NCBI GenBank assembly: GCA_004352715.1
Contig: SCFE01000033.1
Coordinates: 1,319,996 to 1,383,995, forward strand
Direction: 5' to 3'
Source: Hofstenia miamia
Taxonomy: Eukaryota; Xenacoelomorpha; Acoela
DNA: 64,000 nt
The position numbers and the translations under genes are program-made. Of this stretch, positions 24,735 through 39,000 are shown piece by piece. Under the pieces are notes generated by a model. That model saw nothing but the letters and a program-made list of their open reading frames with translations. It was not told where the DNA came from and did no database searches. Numbering within the stretch: position 1 is the stretch's first letter; the number at the start of each line of letters is the position of its first letter.

Positions 24735-27063
24735 CATTAAGGTCAATAATTGTTTTGAAAATCAATATAAATTTATGGATGATGGCCATAAATTTTTTTT
24801 CTATCATACCATTAGGGTATCCATAAAATGGTACATAATGGTATGATAGCATACCACAGTTGGTACTCTGCCTTAAATTAAACGCGTTTTACCTAAATTA
24901 GTCACTTCACTGGATTTGCGATAAGTTTTCAAAAGGTCGGCAAGAAGTTTGATGATTTCGTGTAAATCGGTGATGACATTGCAAGCTGAGGCAGTGATGT
25001 GCATCTCGTAAACAGTGACAAGTGCTTCTGTCACCAGATTCAACCCTTTGGATTCGATCAACAATTGCTTGTCTGAAGGAGTTTCCAGCAAAAGCTTGAA
25101 AGCGCTAAACAAATTATTAATCACTATCTGATAAACCCCAGCTTTAACTATCACATTCATAGCTGAATTTTTTATAATGACAGAATTATCATGAGCTAAT
25201 GAACAATATTATTATTGGAGGTCCTTCCTATACAATGCTTACATTTCTTAAGTTTAAAAAGATTTGATGCAAAAATAAATGCCACCTGGGACATAATTGA
25301 GGGGGGATTGGGCTCTAGCACTTCGAGTAGCACCTGTTCCTTTTTAAATTGCAAACGTGGTCAAATTCGGATGCCCTCGACTATGAGGACACCTACGTAA
25401 TGGCAAAGTTTATTATGCATAGCACAAGGTAAGTATACAGTAACGTTCTCACCAAATTACAGTGAAGAAGTACAAAAATTAATGAATATTGAATTTTTTA
25501 GTTAACTGACAGGATCAATCGAAATGAGATATTTTGGCAATGTGAATTCAATGTGCGTGCAAGACTAGAAAAAAGAAAGCAAATTTACATGAGCATCGGC
25601 GTCCAATGAATTCTTTCTAAAGTTTTAGCGTATTTTTGAATCATATTGGCTTTGAACTTCTCAACACCATTCTTCTCCTCGGGAGTCATTGCAGAACGCT
25701 GATTGAAAATCGTCTTCACTATTTCAAACAACTCTTGTGCAGCCTAAAAACAACGCAAAATACAGCTGATTGAGTTAACCATAAGAAATTATTCTGAATA
25801 TATTCAACCTTAGAACTACAAATATTGGTTCAATGAAATTCAGGACAACAATCTTATTATATATTATTCACAGGAAATACTTCCTGCTTTCAAACCATAC
25901 ACATTACAGAACGATATAGCGCAGATCCTGTTCAAAATGCGCTTTAACTTACGATGAAATCAAAGACTCACTCTTTTCATAAAAATAGACAATCATAATA
26001 CATCAAAACTTGGAGAAACCACAGAATGGCTGTGGAATTTGGTAATTTCTTCGCGCACAAAAGAAATTCAATGAGCACGCATTTGCGCTTTCAAAGTACA
26101 TAAACGTTAAGTGTCCAAGAGTGTCAATGTCTGCTTTTGACGTAATTGACAGTAAGATTCTAAGCCCTATTTTTTAAAAGCATACATGAATAGCGTCCAA
26201 CCGATTCATTTATTGTATAGAAAAATTACCTGTTGATATTTTGAGTGATAAGGACTGATGTGCGACAGAGCCCACACTAAATTTTCATGTTGCGAAAGTT
26301 GCGAAGAAAATGACGGTGAATGTTTACAACACAAACGCAAAATGCCGAAGAAGTATGGAAGACAGACATTGTTGTAGTTCACCAAATCCCGTTCTTCATG
26401 GTTTACGCTAAAAATACATTCAGTGATAGCTTTTGAAATTCATTCTATATTTATCACCAATATGTACTCATATGCATAGTAACCTAGAAATGCTATTGCC
26501 ACATAAAATTAGAGTGCAAATGTTGGCCAGGGCAACACTTTTAGTAAGACTTTAGTAAATATATTAGAAAATTTTAAAATAGATATTTAAAAATGCATAT
26601 TGGGCAATAACTGAAAAAAAGAGCACCAATATAAAATGATTATACATTTATATTTGGCGCTAAGTATATGAAAATTGGTTTGGAAAAGTCTTTAATTATG
26701 AAGTCAGCAAAATTTGTATACTTGTCTATTACTTCGAATACATTAATATATTGATTTTCTGCCCAAAAAAGGTTTTTCAACTTCAAATTATTTTTTTAAA
26801 AAACATGTATATTTGGCGCTAAGAAAAAGATAGTTTTTAGTTACTTAACCCAAAACACAAATTTTAATCATACATGAAAACAAACATTTGTGTAAATTTA
26901 AGCTCATTCATTCTAAATAAATTTAAAACAATCATGCGTAACTTATCAAAAACAATTAAGAAGGCGAAAAAATTATACTAAAATGAAAAAAAGAATTAAA
27001 AATTTGTATATTTACTTAGCGCCAGATATATATGATTGTACACATGATGACTGAAAGGGATAT

Positions 27064-27094
<31 letters not shown>

Positions 27095-27478
27095 AAGGTC
27101 CAAATGTGTGTGTTTGTCCGCTTATAACTCAGTAACTTTTAGTCCTAGGTACCATCGTCATATATTTTTGTACCCCCATGACCTCCTCAAGGTTTTAGGC
27201 ACATTTAATCAATGACTTAATTAGTGAACTAATTAATTACTTAAATGTTCCCATGTTTCATTGCTTTATATAAGTAGATTATATAGATCATCTTATTGTT
27301 TAACAGCTTTCTCAGTTTTACAGCTGTTTTAGAGAGAATTTCTCTGTTTGCACTGGTAGCTTAGGGAACATTTCCCAGTTTTTGTAGGCATAGTGTATAT
27401 TGGGAGGGAAAATATCTCAGGGAGAATTTTCTGGTTTTTTAATGCATTTCCCGAGCGAAGCAAGGGTAAACATCTAGA

Positions 27479-27525
<47 letters not shown>

Positions 27526-30500
27526 GGAACTGTCTACATTTATAGTTAAAGTCTTGGTAATCGAACAAAATGGAAGATAAACAGCTAGAAAACTGCTCTC
27601 ACAAAATATTACTTGCGCTACTAACTATTCAAAAATCAATAAGATAAGTAATTTTTAATGGAGTTAGCNNNNNNNNNNNNNNNNNNNNNNNNNNNNNNNN
27701 NNNNNNNNNNNNNNNNNNNNNNNNNNNNNNNNNNNNNNNNNNNNNNNNNNNNNNNNNNNNNNNNNNNNNNNNNNNNNNNNNNNNNNNNNNNNNNNNNNNN
27801 NNNNNNNNNNNNNNNNNNNNNNNNNNNNNNNNNNNNNNNNNNNNNNNNNNNNNNNNNNNNNNNNNNNNNNNNNNNNNNNNNNNNNNNNNNNNNNNNNNNN
27901 NNNNNNNNNNNNNNNNNNNNNNNNNNNNNNNNNNNNNNNNNNNNNNNNNNNNNNNNNNNNNNNNNNNNNNNNNNNNNNNNNNNNNNNNNNNNNNNNNNNN
28001 NNNNNNNNNNNNNNNNNNNNNNNNNNNNNNNNNNNNNNNNNNNNNNNNNNNNNNNNNNNNNNNNNNNNNNNNNNNNNNNNNNNNNNNNNNNNNNNNNNNN
28101 NNNNNNNNNNNNNNNNNNNNNNNNNNNNNNNNNNNNNNNNNNNNNNNNNNNNNNNNNNNNNNNNNNNNNNNNNNNNNNNNNNNNNNNNNNNNNNNNNNNN
28201 NNNNNNNNNNNNNNNNNNNNNNNNNNNNNNNNNNNNNNNNNNNNNNNNNNNNNNNNNNNNNNNNNNNNNNNNNNNNNNNNNNNNNNNNNNNNNNNNNNNN
28301 NNNNNNNNNNNNNNNNNNNNNNNNNNNNNNNNNNNNNNNNNNNNNNNNNNNNNNNNNNNNNNNNNNNNNNNNNNNNNNNNNNNNNNNNNNNNNNNNNNNN
28401 NNNNNNNNNNNNNNNNNNNNNNNNNNNNNNNNNNNNNNNNNNNNNNNNNNNNNNNNNNNNNNNNNNNNNNNNNNNNNNNNNNNNNNNNNNNNNNNNNNNN
28501 NNNNNNNNNNNNNNNNNNNNNNNNNNNNNNNNNNNNNNNNNNNNNNNNNNNNNNNNNNNNNNNNNNNNNNNNNNNNNNNNNNNNNNNNNNNNNNNNNNNN
28601 NNNNNNNNNNNNNNNNNNNNNNNNNNNNNNNNNNNNNNNNNNNNNNNNNNNNNNNNNNNNNNNNNNNNTATATATATATATATATATATATAATGCTGAT
28701 TGTAAAGAAAGCAAGTCTATTGTAGGAATCAATTAGGCCATAGTGACATTAACTACCAACTTTGAAATGTTCGATTTCTACACTATAATGGAAATTGGAG
28801 TTAAAACAAATTTCATGCACTCTTATGATGCGCAATCATATAGTAAACTAAAACAACTTACAGAATATAGTTGTAGGCGATCTGCTTTGATATGATTGGC
28901 ATTTCTAGCATTTTTTGAACATTTTCAGGACAATCAGAGCAAACCGCATACCAGAACATGAGGAGAGCTTGCTTGTTCTGACTCTGTTCTAACTTAGGTT
29001 CACTGAAATGCGGATGGAATATTTTCCACAAATCTGGCATGTATTCCGTGAACTAAAAAAATACATTACAAACTTTATGAAACAGTAAGCCATATTCAAC
29101 TTTAATCTAACTTTAAATATCTATTAAAGGACTTGCAAATTTCAACCCTGTTTCGTTTTTCAATGAACATAATATTAATAAACTAAATTAGTTATCAGTA
29201 TGCAATAGAATTACAAAATGTTGAGGTGTATTTGGACATTTAATGGAAATTAAAAATCACATCTATTTCCAAAAAATCATAACATTTAAATAGGCAATAG
29301 GCAACAAGGAGATCTCTCTAAGTGAATTATGTAAACAAGGAAGAACACTTTTACATGTAGCTTGACTTACCATCAACTTTTCAGCCTTCGAAATTACACA
29401 ATTGGTAAGTGCTATGAAATATGGGGAGAGTCTATAAGAACCATATGCAGTTTGATCGGCGAAGGCTTCGGCAGATTTTAGCAGCTTTAACAAATGTACA
29501 TATATCTAAAACAACAGCTTAAAAAATCATTAAACGGTGTCACATTTTGAAGAAAGTCATTGAAAATCATAAAATCAAAAAAATGTAAAAATATAAAAAC
29601 ACTTGGTTTTTATAAAATAGCAGTTCAATCAAAACACCTAAAAAAAATTCCACAAATATTGTAAACTGTCTAAAAATGACTGCAAAACAATTTTTGAGAA
29701 ATACTCGATAATATGTTGGGAGTATCAGTATAATTATGACGTTACGTTATATATATATATATATATATATATGAATAAATAATTACGTGATGGAGTATTA
29801 TGAGATGCTGGGCTGACATGTTTGGTATTTCAAGTGGAATGTGAAAAGCCTTGACTTTGTGATGGAATGCTGAGCGAAACTCGTGATTTGGAACCAGACT
29901 GATTAACAGAAAAGCAGCATCAAAACGTACCTAAATATTCAAACATATATGATGCAAAAAATATGAGAGTATGAATAATTGAATTGTTGGGCATTTTAAC
30001 ATGTTTTCGAAAAGAGGTAAAAAAATTTTTGTAAGATGCTGGGGGATCACTTGATTTGCTTTCCTCCTTTGGCCAGTACCAGCTCGAGTCTCCGAGAAAT
30101 TGAAGAAATTAAATTTTTCATCATATCACGGGTGCTTTCCTGTTGTGATTCTAAAATAGCAAGCCTCAATTCTCTAAGATTTTTTGGATTTTTCTTTTCA
30201 ACATAGTGCTTAAGGATTTGCCACACGTTTTCAATCGGCGATAAATCTGCTGAATTTGCAGGCCATTGAAAAAATTGGACAAAATTGGCCTAAAAAAATT
30301 CACGCGTATATCGGGAGCTATGCGGTGTTTCCCCATCTTGTTTGGAGCACAAAACACTCAGGATAAAGTGCCCTGGCATAAGGCAAGAACTCTTCAATTA
30401 TTTCGCAGTGTTTTTTACTATTAATTGACCCTTGATCCAAAGTTTTAAATAAAATCCGCGTGCAGATAAAGCCCCCAAACTATCAACTTGGGTCGAAATT

Positions 30501-33500
30501 TTGGGACCATAATTTTCAGCCACGCAGAATTTTTGGACCTCCACCAGCGAATGGAGTTTCTATAGAGTTGAAACACAGATTCATCTGTTATAAACCAGTC
30601 TTGAAAATGATAAGATCTCCAGTCCATAGCAAATCTAAGTCGAGTGGACTCACGGGTCTGGGTGATTGGAAGCACAATTTTGGGTTTCTCCTTGATAATT
30701 CCACTATTTCCCAGGAATCTGAGCACAGTGGTGGGATGCACTGAAATCTGAAATATTGTCTTCACTGCACAATCTATGGTAAATTTTCCTATGCGATAAA
30801 AGTGGATTTTTAATTGCAATTTGAGTTGTCTTTTTCGCGAAGTTCCCAATATTTTTTTTTGGTTTGCCACTGCCTTTTTTCTTTCTATCGTACCCTTCTC
30901 TCGCAGCTGTTTCATTTTGAGATAGAATGTTGACTCGGGTAGACCAATAATTTTAATGAAGGCTTTATTGTCATAAATCTTTTTCTCGACGAGCTGTTGA
31001 CGTAACAAATCGGCTAACATGTTTTCGCGTTGAAGAATGAACGAAACAACCATTTACGCGGGAATGACTATGATTGAATGAATAATTCTACATGATGATG
31101 TAGCTTGCAAGCTCAATAACATGTTTTGCTTTGAACATTTTTCCGTAACGCTACAAATCTTTCCATGTAGTGTTTGTTACTTTCATGTTTTTCGCAGCAT
31201 ACTATAGTCAAGAACATTATAACCCAACCTCGACCGAGGGCGGAGTGCGCTTCCTCAGAACCTTCCTTGAGAAATCATTTATATCTCTAATTGGATAGAA
31301 GATTTGGCCCTCATATTTTAGTTTTCATTAAATATTGTTAGCAAGAAAAATTTCTAAAAAGCATGAATCAGACATTTGTTATTTTTCTAGATATACACGT
31401 ATTACTCTAAGAAAAGTTACTACTATTATTTTCATCGATTAATTCGCTTCAAGGCGTCACGTCAGGAGGATATCGAATTAATATTTTCCCAATGTGTTTA
31501 ATTTATCATTGGCCACCATCTGCCGAATATTAAAGCTGTGGTCTTGGAATAAATTTTTCAATTTTTTTTGGCATTGTCGTAAATTTGATGACGTCTATGC
31601 CCATTGTGACGTCAGACTACCGGAACATCGAATTTTTTCGTTCTCACGGTATTCAGACCAGGGCTTTGACGTTAGCGCTTACTATAACGCCAAAGCAAAA
31701 TAATATCAATTTTTTGATCTCTTAGTATTCAGTAATATGTAAGCTGCTTGGTGATGAATAGAATAGATTTTAAATGTGAAAAAGCTTATATTTTAAAAAA
31801 TAGGTAAACCAAATTTTTCTAGGGTTATAGAATGAAAGGTAACCTGATAATTTTGATGTTCAATTAAAAGCTGTCGCACCCATATCCAGAGGTTATCAAG
31901 AGCCCATGTATGAATCAGCTTGCTTGTATTTGTGCACTGTGTCAAATAAAACAGCATACCACGTGGACATCTTTCCAGCAACTAAAACAACAGTATTACT
32001 ATTAAATGGAATTCTTCAAATAACATATAAACCTTGGAAAAATGATTAAAGAATTTGCACAACCTTAAAACAATTCAATCAACGAAAAACATCTTACACT
32101 TTCAGCTTGATTCAAGATATACTCGGAGAAGGGCTGAGTCTGTTCTCGCCCCACTGACATTTCCTCCAAATTAGCCAAAACCTTGAAGTAGGGCTTTACT
32201 AAATCGGGAGATGTTTTGATGATGATGGTTCCAAAATAGTCAGCCAACATTTGATCGATATCAGGATTGATGTTAATCAGAAGATTAAGAATTGAGCAAA
32301 TACTGGATAAGTTGATTTCTTCTTCGATTGCAATCTTCATAAAGTCAAAGTTCTAAATGACAAAATGCGATATAGCGAATGCATGACAAAGACATTTCAA
32401 TACAATACAGGGTCAGGAAACTACATGTTGAATGGGTGAATTATTCATTTTCTACAGTAAATGAACGAGTGCATCTACACTAATAATGACATCCTATACA
32501 TCCAGTGTAAATACCGGTAAGTGCAACTATACATGCAAAAACAATTGTGCTTGCGTTTGTCTGAGTAAGTTGTGAGCGTCCTGGAGATAAAATGGGCATC
32601 AAATATTGTACACAAAATGCTACGACACATTAATTCTATTAGGTTATCGAGGGGAGCTCATCAAAATTTGAGGTAAGTGGTTTTGTTAAAGCGTTTCAAT
32701 TGTATATCTGAAATACTTTGTAAATTTCAAAACAATTGAAAATAATTATGGGGAGGAGAAACAACAAAATATGTAAATGAGCTGATAAGTGCCAGCTCAC
32801 TTCACATCAAATGAAAATATTAACCAAGTAAAAGAAATAAGGAGGGAAAAATTCGTGGCCAAACAATAATTTAAAATAATAATTCAAAAAACGTTACCTT
32901 CATAAACAGAACATTAAGATCTTCTTTTGATAAGCACTGGGAAAGCACTGCACGAGGATGAGATTTGGAGGCCTGTTCTAACAACGTCTGAAGAAATCCA
33001 ACGAGTGAATCGAAAGCAGCAGGCTTTAAAAATTTATCTTCTGTAAAGCTTATGAAGTCTGAGACGATGGTGCTGTATTCTCTGCAGTCATCTTCATCAG
33101 AAGATGATGAAGAGGAGGATGATGACGAGCCAAGGCAGAGAGCGGAATTTTGTGAATTGTGATCGACGACGGACTGTGTTTTCACAGAAAGAAAGAATGA
33201 CACCAATATAGCGATTGAACCTTCTAAACGATAAGGTTACAGCATTTATATATTTGTAGCGTATAACCTCAATATTCTAACTGGACAAAACAAAAATAAT
33301 ATATTTAAATATTACAAAGTCAACCCCCTCATGCAAAAATATTTGTGATGTAAGTTAACATTGGGGTATTGCAAATTTTATAAACTTATGTTGTAAATAT
33401 TATTTTCTAATGGTAAGAAAACTACACAAAATTTTTTTGCAAAAAATAGAACACAATTTTGTCAATCCTACGTAGTAGAACATACAATGTTGTTTTGCAT

Positions 33501-34898
33501 TTTGCTAATTAATGTTCTGCATAAAGATTTGAAGACTGAAAAAATTAAGACCAAACTCGATCTCGTAAACATTGACAGACTTAAAAAATTCTCAAGCCAA
33601 ATTTAACAAGGTCTACAAAGATTACTAATGACTATAAAAATCTTCACATCCTGTCAGTAAAATTAAATTTACTTCAGGAACAAAGACCATATGCCTATTA
33701 AAATAGTTTCAATTTGGCTGACCAGCCTATTCCGAATTTGTTACTACATGTAAATCGAATGATCGCTAGCCAGCTAAGCATGATTGAAAAATGCCAAATC
33801 CTTAATCCTAACTTAAATGTGGATATCGATCAAAGGCTTATACCGTACTTAATCCCCTCGCAACAGCCTTGTGATCGCTACACACATGAAATGCTTAGCT
33901 GCGCATTATAATATAATATTCAAACCAGTTAAGAATAAGTGAAATTCCAAAGAATATATTTTACATCAACATAATGTTTCGCTTTGTACATATTTATATT
34001 AATTCATGACAAACATATTTGTCGGAAAACAAGTATCTGTCGCTTATTCAATTTCTGCAGTGCACGGAGAATTTCTGCGTTGCTAATAGTCGCGTACTGA
34101 AATAAACGTGGAGCGATTTGTCCACTAGTGATTTGTCAAAAAAGTGATAGCGGCAGATATTTGCTTAACAATTATTTAAATCACGTGGGATGGCTAATTC
34201 TATTAAATGATTATCAGTTTTATGTTTTTAAGAAAATGTTCGATTTTGGTTTCATCTGTAGTTATCGTTTAATGGGAGTATGCTACATAATTACCTGATA
34301 TGAGCAACAGCGATTCGTTTCTACCCATCAACGCAATGCTATTAAACAACATGAAGTATTCGGAAAGATTTAAAAGATGGTATCGCATTTGCCGTAAAGA
34401 AGCAAAGGAAAGTAAACGACGGCATAAATCTTTAAGTCCACTGTTAGTCCAATCCTGCCACGATGTGCTAAATACGAATAGAAAACATTAAACTAGTTAC
34501 CGTTAAAGTTATAAATTACACAACTTTTTCTTAGCACCTCCAACATAAATAGAAAGCTTTGCCAATTTATTTAGATGCATATATAAATGCTCATTTCATC
34601 GTGCACATGCTAAATTTGGACAAGTCTAATTAGTCAATAACAATTATTGACGTCAGCTCGATTAGAAAAAATGCAATAGAAATGAATTCTAGCAAATAAA
34701 AAGAACTCTCTTCGAAAATTACATTCCTTAAATATACCTAAAGAATTTCTATCCTAAGACATCAAAAATTACCTTTTTACAATTTTTTATATTGAAATGT
34801 TACATAAAAAATCAATTTAAAAGGAATAAATAAACATTTATACTAAAATTAGTACACAAGCCATTAAAATATATCGTTTGTAAATGTTGAATATATAC

Positions 34899-34934
<36 letters not shown>

Positions 34935-35974
34935 NNNNNNNNNNNNNNNNNNNNNNNNNNNNNNNNNNNNNNNNNNNNNNNNNNNNNNNNNNNNNNNNNN
35001 NNNNNNNNNNNNNNNNNNNNNNNNNNNNNNNNNNNNNNNNNNNNNNNNNNNNNNNNNNNNNNNNNNNNNNNNNNNNNNNNNNNNNNNNNNNNNNNNNNNN
35101 NNNNNNNNNNNNNNNNNNNNNNNNNNNNNNNNNNNNNNNNNNNNNNNNNNNNNNNNNNNNNNNNNNNNNNNNNNNNNNNNNNNNNNNNNNNNNNNNNNNN
35201 NNNNNNNNNNNNNNNNNNNNNNNNNNNNNNNNNNNNNNNNNNNNNNNNNNNNNNNNNNNNNNNNNNNNNNNNNNNNNNNNNNNNNNNNNNNNNNNNNNNN
35301 NNNNNNNNNNNNNNNNNNNNNNNNNNNNNNNNNNNNNNNNNNNNNNNNNNNNNNNATATATTTATACGGGCGCTAAGTACTATGGGTTTTATACTGAGCG
35401 CCCGCGACCACCGATTTTCCCCATACTTAGCGCCCGCCTGCAGTTCGGCCGGTTAACGTCAAAAAAAATCACAAATTGAGAATGCGTGATAGCTTTAGGG
35501 TTCATTTAATAGCTACACACCAAATTTGGGGTCAAGGGAAGCAATTCTCAAAAAATATATTAAAAATGAAAAAATGAAAAATATTGTTGAAAAAATTGGA
35601 TTTATTGCCATTTCAACAGTTATGAATGTGTTTTGGAACTAATTTTTACATTTTCAAAAAATTTGGGCGTTGTTCAATATCTGATATTATCTTCATGTCA
35701 ATATTGGCAGTTNAAATGAGGTCCGCTTCCGGCCATGTCCAAAATTCCAATTTCAGCCGGAATATTTCCAATTTGGCCAGTTTTTTTATCAGAGTCAGTA
35801 AACTACGTGCTTAAGCCATTTCTGATGTCAACATTTGGAAAAACATGCGTAGAGTCCAATCTTGGTTCAAAATAATACATAGCTCCCCCTATATACTTGG
35901 CACCCATATATATTTGACAACCTTTACCAAAGCGCCCGTATATATTTGGTGATTTATACTTAGCGCCCGTATAA

Positions 35975-36012
<38 letters not shown>

Positions 36013-39000
36013 CAGTCAAAGTTGTTTCTGAAAAATTGATAGAAAATGTGAGATGAAAGTTGAGTTACTACCTTTACGCGTATATCTTAAAACATCTGAC
36101 AGTTATTATCAACTTAAAAACTTCATGATCGTTTAGTAAAGTGAGAATTTACTCAATGTACAAAATAAAATTTAGAAGAACATGGCATTTGCTATTGGAA
36201 ATATACTTATCATGGTATTTAAAAGAATGAATGATTTCTAGTTTCAGACGAATCATTCCCCAACATTTACAATGTTTGATTAGAATATTAGCAAAATTGT
36301 ATATCTATAAAATGCATATAAACTAGGGTTTCATTTAAGTCCATCCTAGTCCAGTACCTTCCCTGCCCATGCAATTTTCGGGTCCCCATATTCGCATTGA
36401 TCCCACAGCATAACTTATATTTTAGGAAAATTAGTAAAAATAATGAATAATATTTTGAAAGTCTTGGTCCACGACTCCTTCATTTTAGTCTCAGTCCATT
36501 GAGTTTTTTAGTCCCAATTTCAACCCCATGGTACTAGGCGGTTCCGCAGAACCCTAATATAAACGCATTGCAAACCAGAATGGGAGACAGGTAGACCGAA
36601 ACGAACTCAAATGGAATTGCACATTGCGGGTCTGATTAGATTGTGAAACCTAGCGGAAGAGAATCGTCAGTGTAAATTAATGGCTCTTAAATTGTATATG
36701 ACTAGTAATTTTATTTCAATGTACTGTTAACTATTGTTTTGTGACTATCAAGACAGTGATATTAAGAAAAAATTGCAAATATAATTCTAATAAAATCAAA
36801 ATTCTGATCCGTTTGCGACACTGTTGTTAGGACGAACTCGTGCGTTATGGTAATAACCACACACTCGGGGATAACTGTAATGAAATTTCGAAACAAACCT
36901 CATGAAATCTCTCAGTCGCTTTAGAACATGACGTATTAGCTGCACGAAAATCTGTCGGATATTGGATATGCTGCATTTGATGAGTATCTGAGAGAGCCAC
37001 CAATTGCTAGCAGATAAGGTGCGAATGAACCACTAAACAGTTGCGCATTTATTCATATAAACAACCTGAACAGACAAATGAAAAATCAATTTTATCTATC
37101 ATCTATAAATACATCAATTGCATCATCTGATTTAAAATAAAATTGCATGAGAATCATTTAAAAGAAATTAGCAGGGTTGCAAACCCATCACAGCCCCCAT
37201 TACACCACATGCGATGTTAATATCAATTTTTACACTGCCACAAACACCAATGTATGGCATTGTAATCCAAAACTAAATAACGATATTTGAAAAGAATTAG
37301 GACAAACATAACAATTTATGTATATTGTGCAAAGACTTATAGGAAACATGTACAAATTAACTACATTTAGAGTTAATTCAATAAACATGCATAACATAAG
37401 CATCGATGTACAGTTCTAGAGACTTATGGCAAACTTAACGCGATACTTAGAGAGTGGAAACCTCTTTATTCATTAATGAGGAACTTGAACACACGTTTTG
37501 ATCAGTGCGATTTACATTATTTTTTTGCAACATCATAAGTCGCGTTTTATATTAGGTGGTGCAAAAACATGGTTTCAAGTCATTGAATGGTGATTGATCC
37601 CTAGAAAGATTGTGGTATGTTATTTTCCAAAAAAAATTAATGTCAAATATAAATAGAAAAAAGAAAATACACGAAATAAAAAATTTATAAAAAATTTTCT
37701 CGTCCATAAATAAAAAGTGATTAAAAAAGGAATCGAATTGAGGTAACTAAAGTCCTTTTTATACGATAATTTTTTCCATATGACGTCCCTTATGCCAGGG
37801 AAAACTTATCGTGAAACCGCAAATTCGCTAAGATAATTGCTCGTAAGGGAAAGAGGCTACCAACTTCAGAGAACGTGGGTAAACGTTGGTTAATTTGATA
37901 TTTGTTTCGTAAATAAAGACAAGGTCATCAGGAAAAAACTTATGGATCACATATATAGTCACAAAGAAAATAGATAAACCATGTATTGAAAACATTACTT
38001 CACAAGCTCGTTGAGATTTGTCGAAGAGATTGTTGATATACTCCACCCAAACGTGCAGACTCGATGTATCCTTCGAATGAATTAAGGTTTCCAATACGAA
38101 TGTTGTACTTAGCTAAAAAAAGGTAAATTAAAATTGTAATACTCTGATGATAAAAGTTTACAACTAAAATCAGAAAGAATACACATCTTCGTTTTAAATT
38201 TTACATCATCAGTTTAAGATGGACAGAGAAAAAATTCCAAATAATATACTTATTACAACGTGTGAGTAAAAGTTTGCATTAATTTCAAAGAGGTTTTTGA
38301 CATAAAACACTCAATTTTCATGCTGATCTTAAATCTGAAAGCGATTATCAAAAGTCAAAGTAGTTTTAACCAATGACAGTTTTTTAAATATAACCAAAAG
38401 CTTAATGTCACGAACCAACACATTACGTATGACTCATTGAATAAACTTTCTGCACCAAAAAAGAAAGTTGTCAACAATAGATTGTAGCTCTTATAAAACA
38501 ATTTTTTAAAATTAGAATACTGTGTTAGCATGACTGCAAGAATAAACCTTTTTATATTACATATAAAGGCAACAAAAGGAAGACTCTTGTAATGCTGGGA
38601 AAAATTTTATATTTTTAAAGAAGATTATTAGACAAGTTGTAATTTTCTCATTTAGGCAAAACTCTATTTCATTCAATTCAAGCCATGTCATATCAAACAT
38701 TTTTCGGCCTCAAATTAACTGTTTAATTATGACGAAAGAAGCTTTAAATAAAAAATTAAGATAAAACTTACTTTGCAGGAGCTGAAATCTAAATCTGCTG
38801 CTTTGTCGTCTGGCAAGGCTCTGGGAATACTTTTGCAAAACGTGTACATAAACTCAAAGTAGAGATTATCAAAAATCGTTTTATTGTGCTGAAGCAAGCG
38901 ATTATCGCGTATGATTTTATCACGTATACGATCCGGAGGAGCCATTTGACGTTGAATGCTAGGAAGTTTCTCTGGCACACGTACGAGATCGACAGTTCGC

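Larger units (their letters stand above)
16777..24892 (-). other. USP34 intron 36, 8.1 kb transposon nest
   Basis: The largest intron in the gene. From left to right it holds plain AT-rich sequence with an unassigned open frame (16943-17191, TTG start) and a pair of direct repeats (18522-18650, 19203-19320). An internally deleted piggyBac, a gypsy-like fragment, a decayed full-length piggyBac, a (TA)n tract and a hairpin follow. All must be removed by splicing between exons 36 and 37. Confidence 0.85.

Noticed and set aside
25105-25160. Extension of exon 36 to an ATG at 25160
   Set aside because: Joining there breaks phase with exon 35, while the acceptor at 25104 gives a conserved junction.
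34300-34491. Plus-strand open frame that looks protein-like
   Set aside because: It overlaps minus-strand USP34 exon 27, which has matching phases and family similarity.
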